From Candidatus Methylomirabilota bacterium (GTDB lineage: Bacteria > Methylomirabilota > Methylomirabilia > Methylomirabilales > Methylomirabilaceae), in the NCBI GenBank assembly GCA_003104975.1, contig PQAM01000017.1:1-64000 (forward strand): a DNA stretch of 64,000 nt, in the 5' to 3' direction. Below the pieces are notes generated by a model. The model was not told the DNA's origin and made no database searches. It saw only the letters and a program-made list of their open reading frames with translations. This document shows, piece after piece, positions 12,092 to 19,380 of this stretch (position 1 is its first letter; every line of letters starts with the position of its first letter). The translations under genes were made by a program, and so were the position numbers.

Positions 12092-12107
12092 TATCTGGAG
12101 GAGTAGG

Positions 12108-12467
12108 ATGCCACGCGCAAAAGGTGGATTTAAGACACGGCGTCGCAGGAACAGGGTCCTCAAAGAGGCCGAGGGCTACTTTGGAAAACGGAGTAAGGCG
12201 TACCGGAGCGCGCAAGAGGCGGTCGATCGGGCTAAGCGGTACGCCCATCGCGACCGAAAGGCGCGCAAACGGGACTTTCGCAGCCTGTGGATCATCAGGA
12301 TCAATGCAGCGGCCCGCCTGTCAGGCCTGTCATACAGTGTGATGATGGGCGGTCTGAAGAAGGCCGGTGTAGAGATTGATCGGAAGGCCCTGGCCGATCT
12401 GGCCGTCCAGGATCCGTCGGCATTTACCAAATTGGCGGAGGCCGCCCGGGGGCAGTTAGCGGCGTGA
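12108..12467 (+). CDS. rplT: 50S ribosomal protein L20
   Basis: 119 residues, [39 protein letters not shown] onward, a full-length L20 that binds 23S rRNA early in assembly and often represses its own operon. Ribosome-binding site GGAGGAG directly upstream. The C-terminal [26 protein letters not shown] is characteristic. Confidence 0.97.
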   Translation: MPRAKGGFKTRRRRNRVLKEAEGYFGKRSKAYRSAQEAVDRAKRYAHRDRKARKRDFRSLWIIRINAAARLSGLSYSVMMGGLKKAGVEIDRKALADLAVQDPSAFTKLAEAARGQLAA

Positions 12468-12493
12468 TGATTTGACATAATCGGCCGAGACAT

Positions 12494-12521
12494 GCCCCGA
12501 CCGATGTCGGGGCTTGTTGTT
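12494..12521 (+). terminator. Hairpin between rplT and pheS
   Basis: GCCCCGAC (12494-12501), loop CGAT, GTCGGGGC (12506-12513), then TTGTTGTTG. A perfect 8-bp stem with an interrupted T-run suggests partial termination or attenuation before pheS. Confidence 0.55.
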
Positions 12522-12532
12522 GAAGGGGAGTC

Positions 12533-13585
12533 GTGGAGACGCTACGAGGGCAACTGGAGGATCTAAAGGCCGCAGCGCTCGACCGGATTGCGCAGAGCAC
12601 TGACGCAGCCCAGCTCGAACAGGCGCGCGTCCACTTCCTCGGTCGCAAGGCTACGCTGACGACGATCCTTCGACAGTTGGTCACGCTTCCGCCGCAAGAT
12701 CGACCGGCGATGGGCCTGCTGGCCAATCAGGTCAAGCAGGCGATTGAGGCATCCATCACCAACCGACGGGCGGCTCTGGAAGCGATCCCCAGCGATGAAC
12801 TGCTGGCGGCAGACCGAATCGACGTCACGCTACCGGGGCGACGACCGACCGTCGGTCGCCTGCATCCCCTCACCCAGATCATCCGCGAGATCTGCAGCAT
12901 CTTCGCAGGGATGGGCTTCGCCGTTATTGAGGGGCCGGAGGTGGAGTGGGACTACTACAACTTTGAGGCCCTCAATATCCCGGAGGATCATCCGGCGCGG
13001 GAGATGTGGGATACCTTCTGGATCGATCCGGCCAGCGCGCCTGTCGGCAAGCCGATGCTCCTGCGGACGCACACCTCGCCGATGCAGATCCGCATCATGG
13101 AGCAGACCAAGCCGCCGGTCCGCGTGGTGGTCCCAGGGAAGTGCTATCGGTACGAGGCGGTGGATGCCAGCCACGAGAGCCAGTTTCATCAGATCGAGGG
13201 GCTGGCGGTCGACGAGCACCTCACCTTTGCCGATCTGAAGGGGACACTCTACGCCTTTGTGCGGCGCCTCTTCGGCAATGAGCGGAAGATCCGCTTCCGG
13301 TGCGACTATTTTCCGTTCGTCGAGCCGGGCGTCGATATGTCGATCGACTGCTTTCGCTGCAAGGGCGCCGGCTGCCGGCTGTGCAAGACGACCGGCTGGC
13401 TCGAGATCCTCGGCGCCGGGATGGTGCATCCGAATGTCCTGGCGCGCGTCGGATACGACCCGGCCCGCTACACCGGCTTCGCCTTCGGCCTCGGCCCGGC
13501 GCGTGTCGCCATGCTGAAGTACGGCATCGACGACATCCGCCTCTTCCACAGTAACGACCTCCGCTTCCTCCAGCAGTTCCCCTGA
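12533..13585 (+). CDS. pheS: Phenylalanyl-tRNA synthetase alpha subunit
   Basis: 350 residues, the catalytic subunit of the alpha2-beta2 enzyme. Coiled-coil N-terminus, then the class II core: GRLHPLTQIIREICSIFAGMGFAVIEGPEVEWDYYNFEALNIPEDHPAREMWDTFWI, HTSPMQIRIME, YRYEAVDASHESQFHQIEGLAVD and the C-terminal GLGPARVAMLKYGIDDIRLFHSNDLRFLQQF. It carries the cysteine motif CFRCKGAGCRLC before the WLEILGAGMVHP segment. GTG start with GGGGAG upstream. Its usual partner pheT is not next to it but 5.8 kb downstream. Confidence 0.97.
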   Translation: METLRGQLEDLKAAALDRIAQSTDAAQLEQARVHFLGRKATLTTILRQLVTLPPQDRPAMGLLANQVKQAIEASITNRRAALEAIPSDELLAADRIDVTLPGRRPTVGRLHPLTQIIREICSIFAGMGFAVIEGPEVEWDYYNFEALNIPEDHPAREMWDTFWIDPASAPVGKPMLLRTHTSPMQIRIMEQTKPPVRVVVPGKCYRYEAVDASHESQFHQIEGLAVDEHLTFADLKGTLYAFVRRLFGNERKIRFRCDYFPFVEPGVDMSIDCFRCKGAGCRLCKTTGWLEILGAGMVHPNVLARVGYDPARYTGFAFGLGPARVAMLKYGIDDIRLFHSNDLRFLQQFP

Positions 13586-13616
13586 CACCTATTGCCCTCT
13601 GCACACACCCCCCTGC

Positions 13617-13645
13617 TTGACATGATTCTGCTGCTCGCATACTCT
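13617..13645 (+). promoter_or_regulatory. Candidate promoter after pheS
   Basis: TTGACA (13617) and TACTCT (13640) are separated by 17 bases, in front of two very small reading frames. The -35 is perfect and the -10 weak. Confidence 0.4.
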
Positions 13646-13691
13646 CCTATCGTAGTACGCATGGCAGGATAGGAGGAATCGGGCAAGGGCA

Positions 13692-13751
13692 ATGGTCGGC
13701 GAAATCGAAAGTATTCTGGAGGCGCTCTCAGACAAGATAGAGGAAGATTAG
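13692..13751 (+). CDS. Possible 19-residue mini-ORF
   Basis: Reads M-V-G-E-I-E-S-I-L-E-A-L-S-D-K-I-E-E-D and ends 11 bases before the next small gene. AGGAGG is about 15 bases upstream, too far to be convincing. It could be a leader peptide or the relic of a gene start. Weak support. Confidence 0.25.
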   Translation: MVGEIESILEALSDKIEED

Positions 13752-13762
13752 GGAACGTCCCG

Positions 13763-13963
13763 ATGGATGACGAACAGCGGGTGAATTCTTCAAGGAGGAC
13801 GGAGGACCTGGAGTGGGACTTCGAGGGACACCGTCGCCGACAGGTCCGGCTCGGGCTGCAGCTCAGTCCTGCCGAACGATTGCGATGGCTTGAGCAGTCG
13901 ATGGAGGAGCTTCGCAAACTCGTAGGCCGCGCCCGCCACGGCCGCCCCGTGACGTCAGAATAG
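13763..13963 (+). CDS. Small hypothetical protein (66 aa)
   Basis: Charged 66-residue protein: RRTEDLEWDFEGHRRRQVRLGLQLSPAERLRWLEQSMEELRKLVGRAR. The block LSPAERLRWLEQSMEELRKL recurs, as I recall, in small proteins encoded beside nucleotidyltransferase or other toxin-antitoxin partners, but no partner gene is here. Preceded by the mini-ORF and by a promoter-like site, it may be an orphaned antitoxin. It opens the accessory island between pheS and pheT. 13964-14264 contains no gene that I can see. Confidence 0.5.
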   Translation: MDDEQRVNSSRRTEDLEWDFEGHRRRQVRLGLQLSPAERLRWLEQSMEELRKLVGRARHGRPVTSE

Positions 13964-14264
13964 GTGGTAGCGCCAGGGCTTGAGTCCGCCGCGCGTCGCC
14001 ACGCCCAAGTCCGGTATCGATAAGATCCGTCCCTCCATACTAACGATCTACGTCTCCTTCGCCTGTTCTTCCGAGAAACCTCTACGTTTTTCTCTCGCCG
14101 CCCATCCCCTGTGATGACAAGGTCTGAGGAGGTTGCAGTAGGACATGTACGCCAAAAAGCGTATTGACCGGCCGCAACGCCTGGGGTTATATGTGACCAA
14201 CCTCAATCGTAGCTTTCAGTATCACGAAATCCTGAGGAGCCGAATCCATAAGAAGGAGACTTCT

Positions 14265-17200
14265 ATGAGGCGCCGCACGTGTGTGTTCTTGTTTGCGATG
14301 GTGGTGCTGGGTATCAGCGGACTGGTGTTGTGCGCGTCGGCCTATGCCCGCGGCATTGTTCCCGTAAGAGCCAAAAAAGTTCGATTGGGCACTATGCCTG
14401 CTTCGCTGACGCTGAATCTGAACAAAACGTCTCTTGTGCCCGGCGGTACGGTGACGGCTTCGTGGAAGGTCGAAGGCAGGCCTACCGGTCTTGAGTTATG
14501 GATTCGTGCACGTGAACCAGGAGATATTGAGACAGAACCAGGTCCGCTGGCCTATCATCCCGGCGTGCGCCCGCCCACAGGCCGTATATTCTACCTGAAG
14601 GCGGACCGCTCATGGGATGCTGCACCCGTTGCATATAGGAGCGTCCGAAGATTGGGTCGGGCTCAGCTTCGACTGCCGAACCATGAAGAGGGTCAGTGGC
14701 TCATCGAAGCGATGCTGCGCTCTACGGCGGATGGCAGTATTACCGCGTATGATGCCGTCAACCTGCTGGTCGGCTCCGGACCAGAGATCAACCTTCGTCT
14801 CAACCGGCCTGTTGCCAACAGCACCGACCAGGTGTCTGCCCGGCTCATCACCTCCGCCGGTCTATCGCCACGGGATATCAGGATTGCGGCCTGGTTGATC
14901 ACGCCGGATCATACCCAGGTGTCGCTCCCCGCGTTCGAATCCGGGCTCCGGTTTCTGCATGAGGGGATATCTACTAACGCGAAATACACCTTGCTGAACC
15001 GGCCGATTGGACCGATGGGGCCTGGGAATTATCGTATACAGGTAAGGATGCTGGATGGGGCGACGGGCGCCCTGTTAAGGATGGCGGACGCCGGATTCAG
15101 CATCTGCGACTCGCCGTTAGGTACTATTTCCGGGACGGTGTACGACGCGAACCGGCAGGCGCTTGGAGGCGGGAATCCAGTCTCGGCGGAGGTACAGGCG
15201 TTGGATATCGATGATGGCGGTATGGCCGGCAGTATGGGCATCGGGACGGATGGTCGGTTTGCGATTGAATTGCCACCTGGGCGCTATCTCTTATCCGCCA
15301 ATGTGATCGATTCCGCCGGACGTCATCAGGCGATCGCTGACCGCTTGGCGGTCATCGGGTGTGACGGAGGAGGCGTCACTGTGGATCTGACCGCAGGATT
15401 TCCGGCACCGCTTGATACGGCGTTCACGTTATCGAAGGAAACATCGGCACTTCGCTTGGCGGATCGAGCCGCCGAGCACGCATTGTTTAATGCAGCTCAG
15501 GGTACCTGCGGGGCTAATGCCTGCGATGGATTCCCGAAACCCAGGATGTTCATTACCACGACCACGACCAATGTGAGCGGGGACGAAGCAGATTTGTTGA
15601 CCGGGCGTTTTCGGGTGCAAGTCCGCGACAGTCAGCGGGACGTGAATAGTATAACGGAGTCTGAGGTACGGGCCACGATCCAACATATCATTTTGGAGAT
15701 GCAACTTGGAACAAATCCGGGTGCCCCGGTCACAGACCTCGACATATTGAGTAAAATGGTGGCTACCGAATTCCTTATGGTGTTGTCGTTCAAAAGTGAC
15801 GCCACAGGTAAGTACCTCATAGCCAGCGTTTTGGATGTGAAGGACGGAAGCATCATTCGCAGGGTAGAGTCGAATCGGATTCCGAACAGCCAGGATTTTA
15901 CGATAGAGATAGTTGACGATGTGGCGGCAAAGGTCGCCAGCAATCCCGATGACGCATACGGAAGACCGGCTCTGTTTGATCGACTGCGTCACGAGCAGGA
16001 GACGCCTTTCCTGCCATATCTGAAGGTGAACCTCAGCCCCGCTGAGGTACAGCACGGCGGGAGCGTGACCGTCACGGCCGTGCTGAGGGAAAAGGATGCA
16101 GGCGGCGCACTTCAGGCGAACCGGCCTGTTACGCTGTTTCATACGTTGCCCGGCGCGTCTACGCCGGTACGGATTGACGGTGTGACCGATACCAACGGCG
16201 CCTTCGTGACACAGCTACAGGTGGGCAACGCACCTGGCGAAGGAAAGGTGAATGCCCAATTTATTCGCAGAGGAAAGGTGTTACAGGACGAATTTGCAAG
16301 CTACAGGGTCAGGGGGACCGATGACCTGAATCTGAGTGCTGCGAGGGCAGAGACGCCGGCAGGTTCAAGCGAACAGGTGACCATCACGTTGAGCCATTTC
16401 GGGATGCCGATAGGGGGGGCCATCGTGACCCTGTCCGCCACTAGGGGGACATTGGATACCACCACCGTGACGACCGACTCAAATGGCCAGGCCACGGTGA
16501 CATTTACAGCCGGAAACGAGGGAGGGCTCGCGAACATTACGGCTCAGACCCAGCTTTCACAAACAGCAACAGTGTCCACCAGTATGCCGCTAGCGGTTGA
16601 CAGCGGCGTCGATACGACACTGCATGCGGATGCGAACTCGGTGTATAACGGCGTATCGACACAGGTCGTATCCGAGGTGCTGGTAGACGGGGCACGTGTG
16701 CCTGCGTTACCCGTAGAGTTCAGCTTGGGAGGCCCCGGTACGTTAAGTGCCGATAGCGGTGTGACCGACGAGAACGGGCGGATCAGCATCGACTACACGG
16801 CGCCCGATTCGGGAAGCGGATCAAGCGTGGTTACGGCTGTCGCCACGGTTGACGATCAGGAGTATACCCGCACGGTCACCATCTCTTATGGGCCACCGCA
16901 AGGGGTGTGTCAGCCTCCTGCTGGTGCGTCGTACTGTGTCACTGACCTAGACCTTGGGGGCAACAGCCAGATCTGCGCAAGGGGTATCAATAACAGCGGA
17001 CAAGTGGTAGGTATGATCGGGGGTGGTGGATTTCTTTGGAAGCAGGGTACGGCTACGACATACATGACCGACTTGTTGGCAGAGGATATCAACGATGCCG
17101 GTCAAGTAGTGGGACGCATGGGAACTTCTGCAGTCCTGTGGCAAAACGGGTCAGTCACCAATCTGGGTTCATTGGGCGGCGCTGGGGGCTGGGCTACGGC

Positions 17201-17792
17201 CATCAACAACGCCGGACAGGTAGTTGGTTATTCCTACGAGCAGTCAGATCATCATGCATTCCTGTGGCACGACGGCGCGATGCAGGACCTGGGGACGGGT
17301 GTTGCAAATGGCATCAATAGTTACGGTCACGTGGTTGGCGAGTCCACATCATCCACAGGAGGGGCCGTTTTGTGGCAGGGAGGTGCACTGATTAACCTTA
17401 ACGGTTCGGCTTTGGGAAGTCAAGCCTCTGACATTAACGATGCAGGTCAAATAGTCGGACAACAGTTTCGACTAGGTGAATTAATTCACGCCACAATGTG
17501 GGACAACGGTTCGACGATCGATCTCGGGTCACTCGGGTCAGCTAGTATGGCAGAGGCAATCAATAATCACGGTGAGGTAGTGGGCTTGGCAATCGTTTCT
17601 GGGAGGTGGCACGCCTTCGTATGGAAGAGTGGCGTCGGGATGCAAGACCTCAACACCCTTATCGGCCCCAATTGGGGGTGGGAACTTTCTAGAGCGACCG
17701 ATATCAACGATCTGGGGCAGATCGTCGGTTGTAGTTTCGATCAACACCACATCCCGATACGCGCCTTCCTGTTGACGCCTGCAGGACGATAG
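14265..17792 (+). CDS. Secreted Ig-like/HAF-repeat surface protein
   Basis: 1175 residues from ATG 14265, chosen because AAGGAG lies eight bases upstream. Residues 1-29 are a signal peptide (RRRTCVFLFAMVVLGISGLVLCASAYA). The middle contains at least three beta-sandwich segments of bacterial Ig-like (Big_1/invasin) type, for example GGAIVTLSATRGTLDTTTVTTDSNGQATVTFTAG and LPVEFSLGGPGTLSADSGVTDENGRISIDYTAP. The last 250 residues hold seven HAF-type repeats (INNSGQVVG, INDAGQVVG, INNAGQVVG, INSYGHVVG, INDAGQIVG, INNHGEVVG, INDLGQIVG), each with a nearby F/L-W segment, which probably form a beta-propeller. Likely a cell-surface adhesin; ligand unknown. No sortase or autotransporter anchor is seen. 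Confidence 0.75.
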   Translation: MRRRTCVFLFAMVVLGISGLVLCASAYARGIVPVRAKKVRLGTMPASLTLNLNKTSLVPGGTVTASWKVEGRPTGLELWIRAREPGDIETEPGPLAYHPGVRPPTGRIFYLKADRSWDAAPVAYRSVRRLGRAQLRLPNHEEGQWLIEAMLRSTADGSITAYDAVNLLVGSGPEINLRLNRPVANSTDQVSARLITSAGLSPRDIRIAAWLITPDHTQVSLPAFESGLRFLHEGISTNAKYTLLNRPIGPMGPGNYRIQVRMLDGATGALLRMADAGFSICDSPLGTISGTVYDANRQALGGGNPVSAEVQALDIDDGGMAGSMGIGTDGRFAIELPPGRYLLSANVIDSAGRHQAIADRLAVIGCDGGGVTVDLTAGFPAPLDTAFTLSKETSALRLADRAAEHALFNAAQGTCGANACDGFPKPRMFITTTTTNVSGDEADLLTGRFRVQVRDSQRDVNSITESEVRATIQHIILEMQLGTNPGAPVTDLDILSKMVATEFLMVLSFKSDATGKYLIASVLDVKDGSIIRRVESNRIPNSQDFTIEIVDDVAAKVASNPDDAYGRPALFDRLRHEQETPFLPYLKVNLSPAEVQHGGSVTVTAVLREKDAGGALQANRPVTLFHTLPGASTPVRIDGVTDTNGAFVTQLQVGNAPGEGKVNAQFIRRGKVLQDEFASYRVRGTDDLNLSAARAETPAGSSEQVTITLSHFGMPIGGAIVTLSATRGTLDTTTVTTDSNGQATVTFTAGNEGGLANITAQTQLSQTATVSTSMPLAVDSGVDTTLHADANSVYNGVSTQVVSEVLVDGARVPALPVEFSLGGPGTLSADSGVTDENGRISIDYTAPDSGSGSSVVTAVATVDDQEYTRTVTISYGPPQGVCQPPAGASYCVTDLDLGGNSQICARGINNSGQVVGMIGGGGFLWKQGTATTYMTDLLAEDINDAGQVVGRMGTSAVLWQNGSVTNLGSLGGAGGWATAINNAGQVVGYSYEQSDHHAFLWHDGAMQDLGTGVANGINSYGHVVGESTSSTGGAVLWQGGALINLNGSALGSQASDINDAGQIVGQQFRLGELIHATMWDNGSTIDLGSLGSASMAEAINNHGEVVGLAIVSGRWHAFVWKSGVGMQDLNTLIGPNWGWELSRATDINDLGQIVGCSFDQHHIPIRAFLLTPAGR

Positions 17793-17848
17793 GAGATCCA
17801 GAAAACTGATAAACGGCGGCTCGTACTTGATTGCAACAATACCCGTGA

Positions 17849-17880
17849 CGTCATTCCCGCAGTCCTTAAGCGGGAATCCA
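17849..17880. repeat. Palindromic repeat (GTCATTCCCGC family)
   Basis: ATTCCCGC (17853-17860) pairs exactly with GCGGGAAT (17870-17877) around a 9-base loop, preceded by GTGACGTC. A short member of the palindrome family at 6884-6972. Confidence 0.7.
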
Positions 17881-17936
17881 TTAGTCTTGTCGTGATGTGG
17901 ATCGACAACAGATTACGATCAGCGTAGAATGCCTCC

Positions 17937-18191
17937 ATGAGCATGGACCGGGTTCTGGGGCGAGTCCTCAGTGGAGTGTCCGACGCGAACATCCGGTTTG
18001 ACGACCTGTGTCGGTTGCTCAGGAGCCTTGGCTTTGACATGCGGGTTCGCGGCGGTCATCATATCTTTCGCAAAGCAGGAGTAGAGGAGAAGATCAACCT
18101 CCAGCGGGAGGGGAGTGAGGCGAAGCCATACCAAGTACGTCAGGTACGGGCGGTGATCCTGAAGTATCGGTTTGGAGGGCAGGAGCCATGA
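17937..18191 (+). CDS. HicA-family mRNA interferase
   Basis: 84 residues; FDDLCRLLRSLGFDMRVRGGHHIFRKAGVEEKINLQ carries the canonical GGHHIFRK with the catalytic histidine, and EAKPYQVRQVRAVILKY is the usual C-terminal strand-helix. Toxin-first order, and the stop overlaps the next start as ATGA. Lies inside the pheS-pheT island. Related in family but not closely in sequence to the HicA at 8670. Confidence 0.85.
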   Translation: MSMDRVLGRVLSGVSDANIRFDDLCRLLRSLGFDMRVRGGHHIFRKAGVEEKINLQREGSEAKPYQVRQVRAVILKYRFGGQEP

Positions 18192-18400
18192 ACAAGTACG
18201 AAGTGATCATATACTGGAGTGAAGAAGATCAGGCATTCGTTGCCGAAGTGCCCGAACTGCCGGGTTGTTCAGCCCACGGAGCGACGCACGAGGGCGCACT
18301 GGCCAATGCTCAAGAGGCGATCCGCCTTTGGATCGACACGGCCACAGAATTTGGTGATCCTATTCCTGTCCCGAAAGGGCGGCGGCTGATTTTCGCCTAG
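18188..18400 (+). CDS. HicB-family antitoxin
   Basis: 70 residues: MNKYEVIIYWSEEDQAFVAEVPELPGCSAHGATHEGALANAQEAIRLWIDTA is the complete HicB core, with the diagnostic VPELPGCSAHG turn. It lacks a C-terminal DNA-binding domain, so autoregulation would need another factor. Translationally coupled to hicA by a 4-base overlap. Confidence 0.88.
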   Translation: MNKYEVIIYWSEEDQAFVAEVPELPGCSAHGATHEGALANAQEAIRLWIDTATEFGDPIPVPKGRRLIFA

Positions 18401-18489
18401 TCTCAGGCGAGACCATCCAACTCCCAATTTCCGGGGCCGTGAGGGCGGTCAAGGCTGATAGAGTGGTGGCGCCATCGACGCGCGGCCCA

Positions 18490-18912
18490 TCAGATCACGG
18501 TAAGGCCCAGTCGGCGAAAGTCATTATCGAACGCAAGACAGGGGATCGCCCCCAGGCGATCTTTCACGACGACTGCCGAGATTGCATCGCACAATGAAAT
18601 TTTCCAGTCACGACTGACTCGGCTGAATAATGCCAGGGCTTTTTGTCGTTCCGCGTCATCCACATACACGAGATTCAGCGTCGGTAAAACCCGCCGAAGA
18701 AACGTCTGTGCTCCCAGGTAGCTATAACGATACCGGAGCAGCGTGACGGTTTCGACGATCACCTCCCAGGTTGTCGCAATCCCGACGCTATGCTCCTCAA
18801 CCTGGCGGACTAAAGCCTGCGCACGTCCATGATCCCGATCACGGCGGTCCAGTGCGGCGTAAAAATACGAGGTATCGGCGAACACAACCTGCGTTCCCTC
18901 AGGGATCGTCAT
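18490..18912 (-). CDS. PIN-domain toxin (VapC-like)
   Basis: 140 residues. PIN-domain acidic residues are visible: VFADTSYFYAALDRRD (first Asp), TWEVIVETVTLL (Glu), ISLCDAISAVVVKDR (Asp) and AFDNDFRRLGL (Asp), the four-acid Mg site of VapC ribonucleases. Predicted target is tRNA or rRNA. Its start overlaps the stop of the antitoxin gene, so the pair is co-translated. Convergent with the HicAB pair. Confidence 0.85.
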   Translation of the reverse strand: MTIPEGTQVVFADTSYFYAALDRRDRDHGRAQALVRQVEEHSVGIATTWEVIVETVTLLRYRYSYLGAQTFLRRVLPTLNLVYVDDAERQKALALFSRVSRDWKISLCDAISAVVVKDRLGAIPCLAFDNDFRRLGLTVI

Positions 18913-19184
18913 TTGCCCTTCCGGTGGTAGAGATGGACATCATGGTCTCTGGCGACGGCATGTCGCTTGGTCGAACTGCTGTCAGGCTCGCCGATCTCCT
19001 CGGCTGCTCGTAGGAGCGCTGCGCCGGTACCCAGGCGTCGCCGTTGCCCCTTAGGGGTCACGAGTTCACCGAGGACGATGTCATTCACCGTAATCTCATA
19101 CGTCAGATCCGGGTTCTCCTGCACCTGTTTGAGTAGTTGGGACAACTGCTTTCTCGCTTCACTGACCGGTATTCTCACGCCCAT
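18909..19184 (-). CDS. Phd/YefM-type antitoxin
   Basis: 91 residues beginning MGVRIPVSEARKQLSQLLKQVQENPDLTYEITVNDIVLGELVTPKG, the Phd/YefM N-terminal DNA-binding fold, followed by a flexible tail that should wrap the PIN toxin. GAGGAGG ribosome-binding site seven bases before the ATG. The AT-rich DNA just upstream probably holds the promoter and its own operator. Confidence 0.82.
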   Translation of the reverse strand: MGVRIPVSEARKQLSQLLKQVQENPDLTYEITVNDIVLGELVTPKGQRRRLGTGAALLRAAEEIGEPDSSSTKRHAVARDHDVHLYHRKGK

Positions 19185-19197
19185 CGCGTACCTCCTC

Positions 19198-19237
19198 TAT
19201 GATGTACAATATATAACACAATGTAATCTACAATTCG
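19198..19237 (-). promoter_or_regulatory. AT-rich promoter/operator of the VapBC-like pair
   Basis: A run of about 40 bases far poorer in GC than its surroundings (GTACAATATATAACACAATG and neighbours) immediately precedes the antitoxin ribosome-binding site, with a TATATT-like -10 on the minus strand. TGTA...TACA ends hint at an operator. Confidence 0.45.
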
Positions 19238-19288
19238 CTTCGCTGTCAAGTCATCAGAAGAACAGAAGAAGAACAGGACCCTTTTCCG

Positions 19289-19318
19289 TTGACAGCGGCG
19301 GTTTTGTCGCGTTATTGT
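19289..19318 (+). promoter_or_regulatory. Candidate pheT promoter
   Basis: Perfect TTGACA at 19289 and TATTGT at 19313, 18 bases apart, about 60 bases upstream of pheT. It would give pheT its own transcription now that it is separated from pheS. Confidence 0.45.
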
Positions 19319-19380
19319 CCCCGTCGGTTTTGGGATTCAGCGGCAATGCAACTGCGTGGGCAAAGAGGTCGAATGAGACG

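Noticed and set aside
12830-13588. Minus-strand frame opposite pheS
   Set aside because: Shadow of pheS with no ribosome-binding site or domain.
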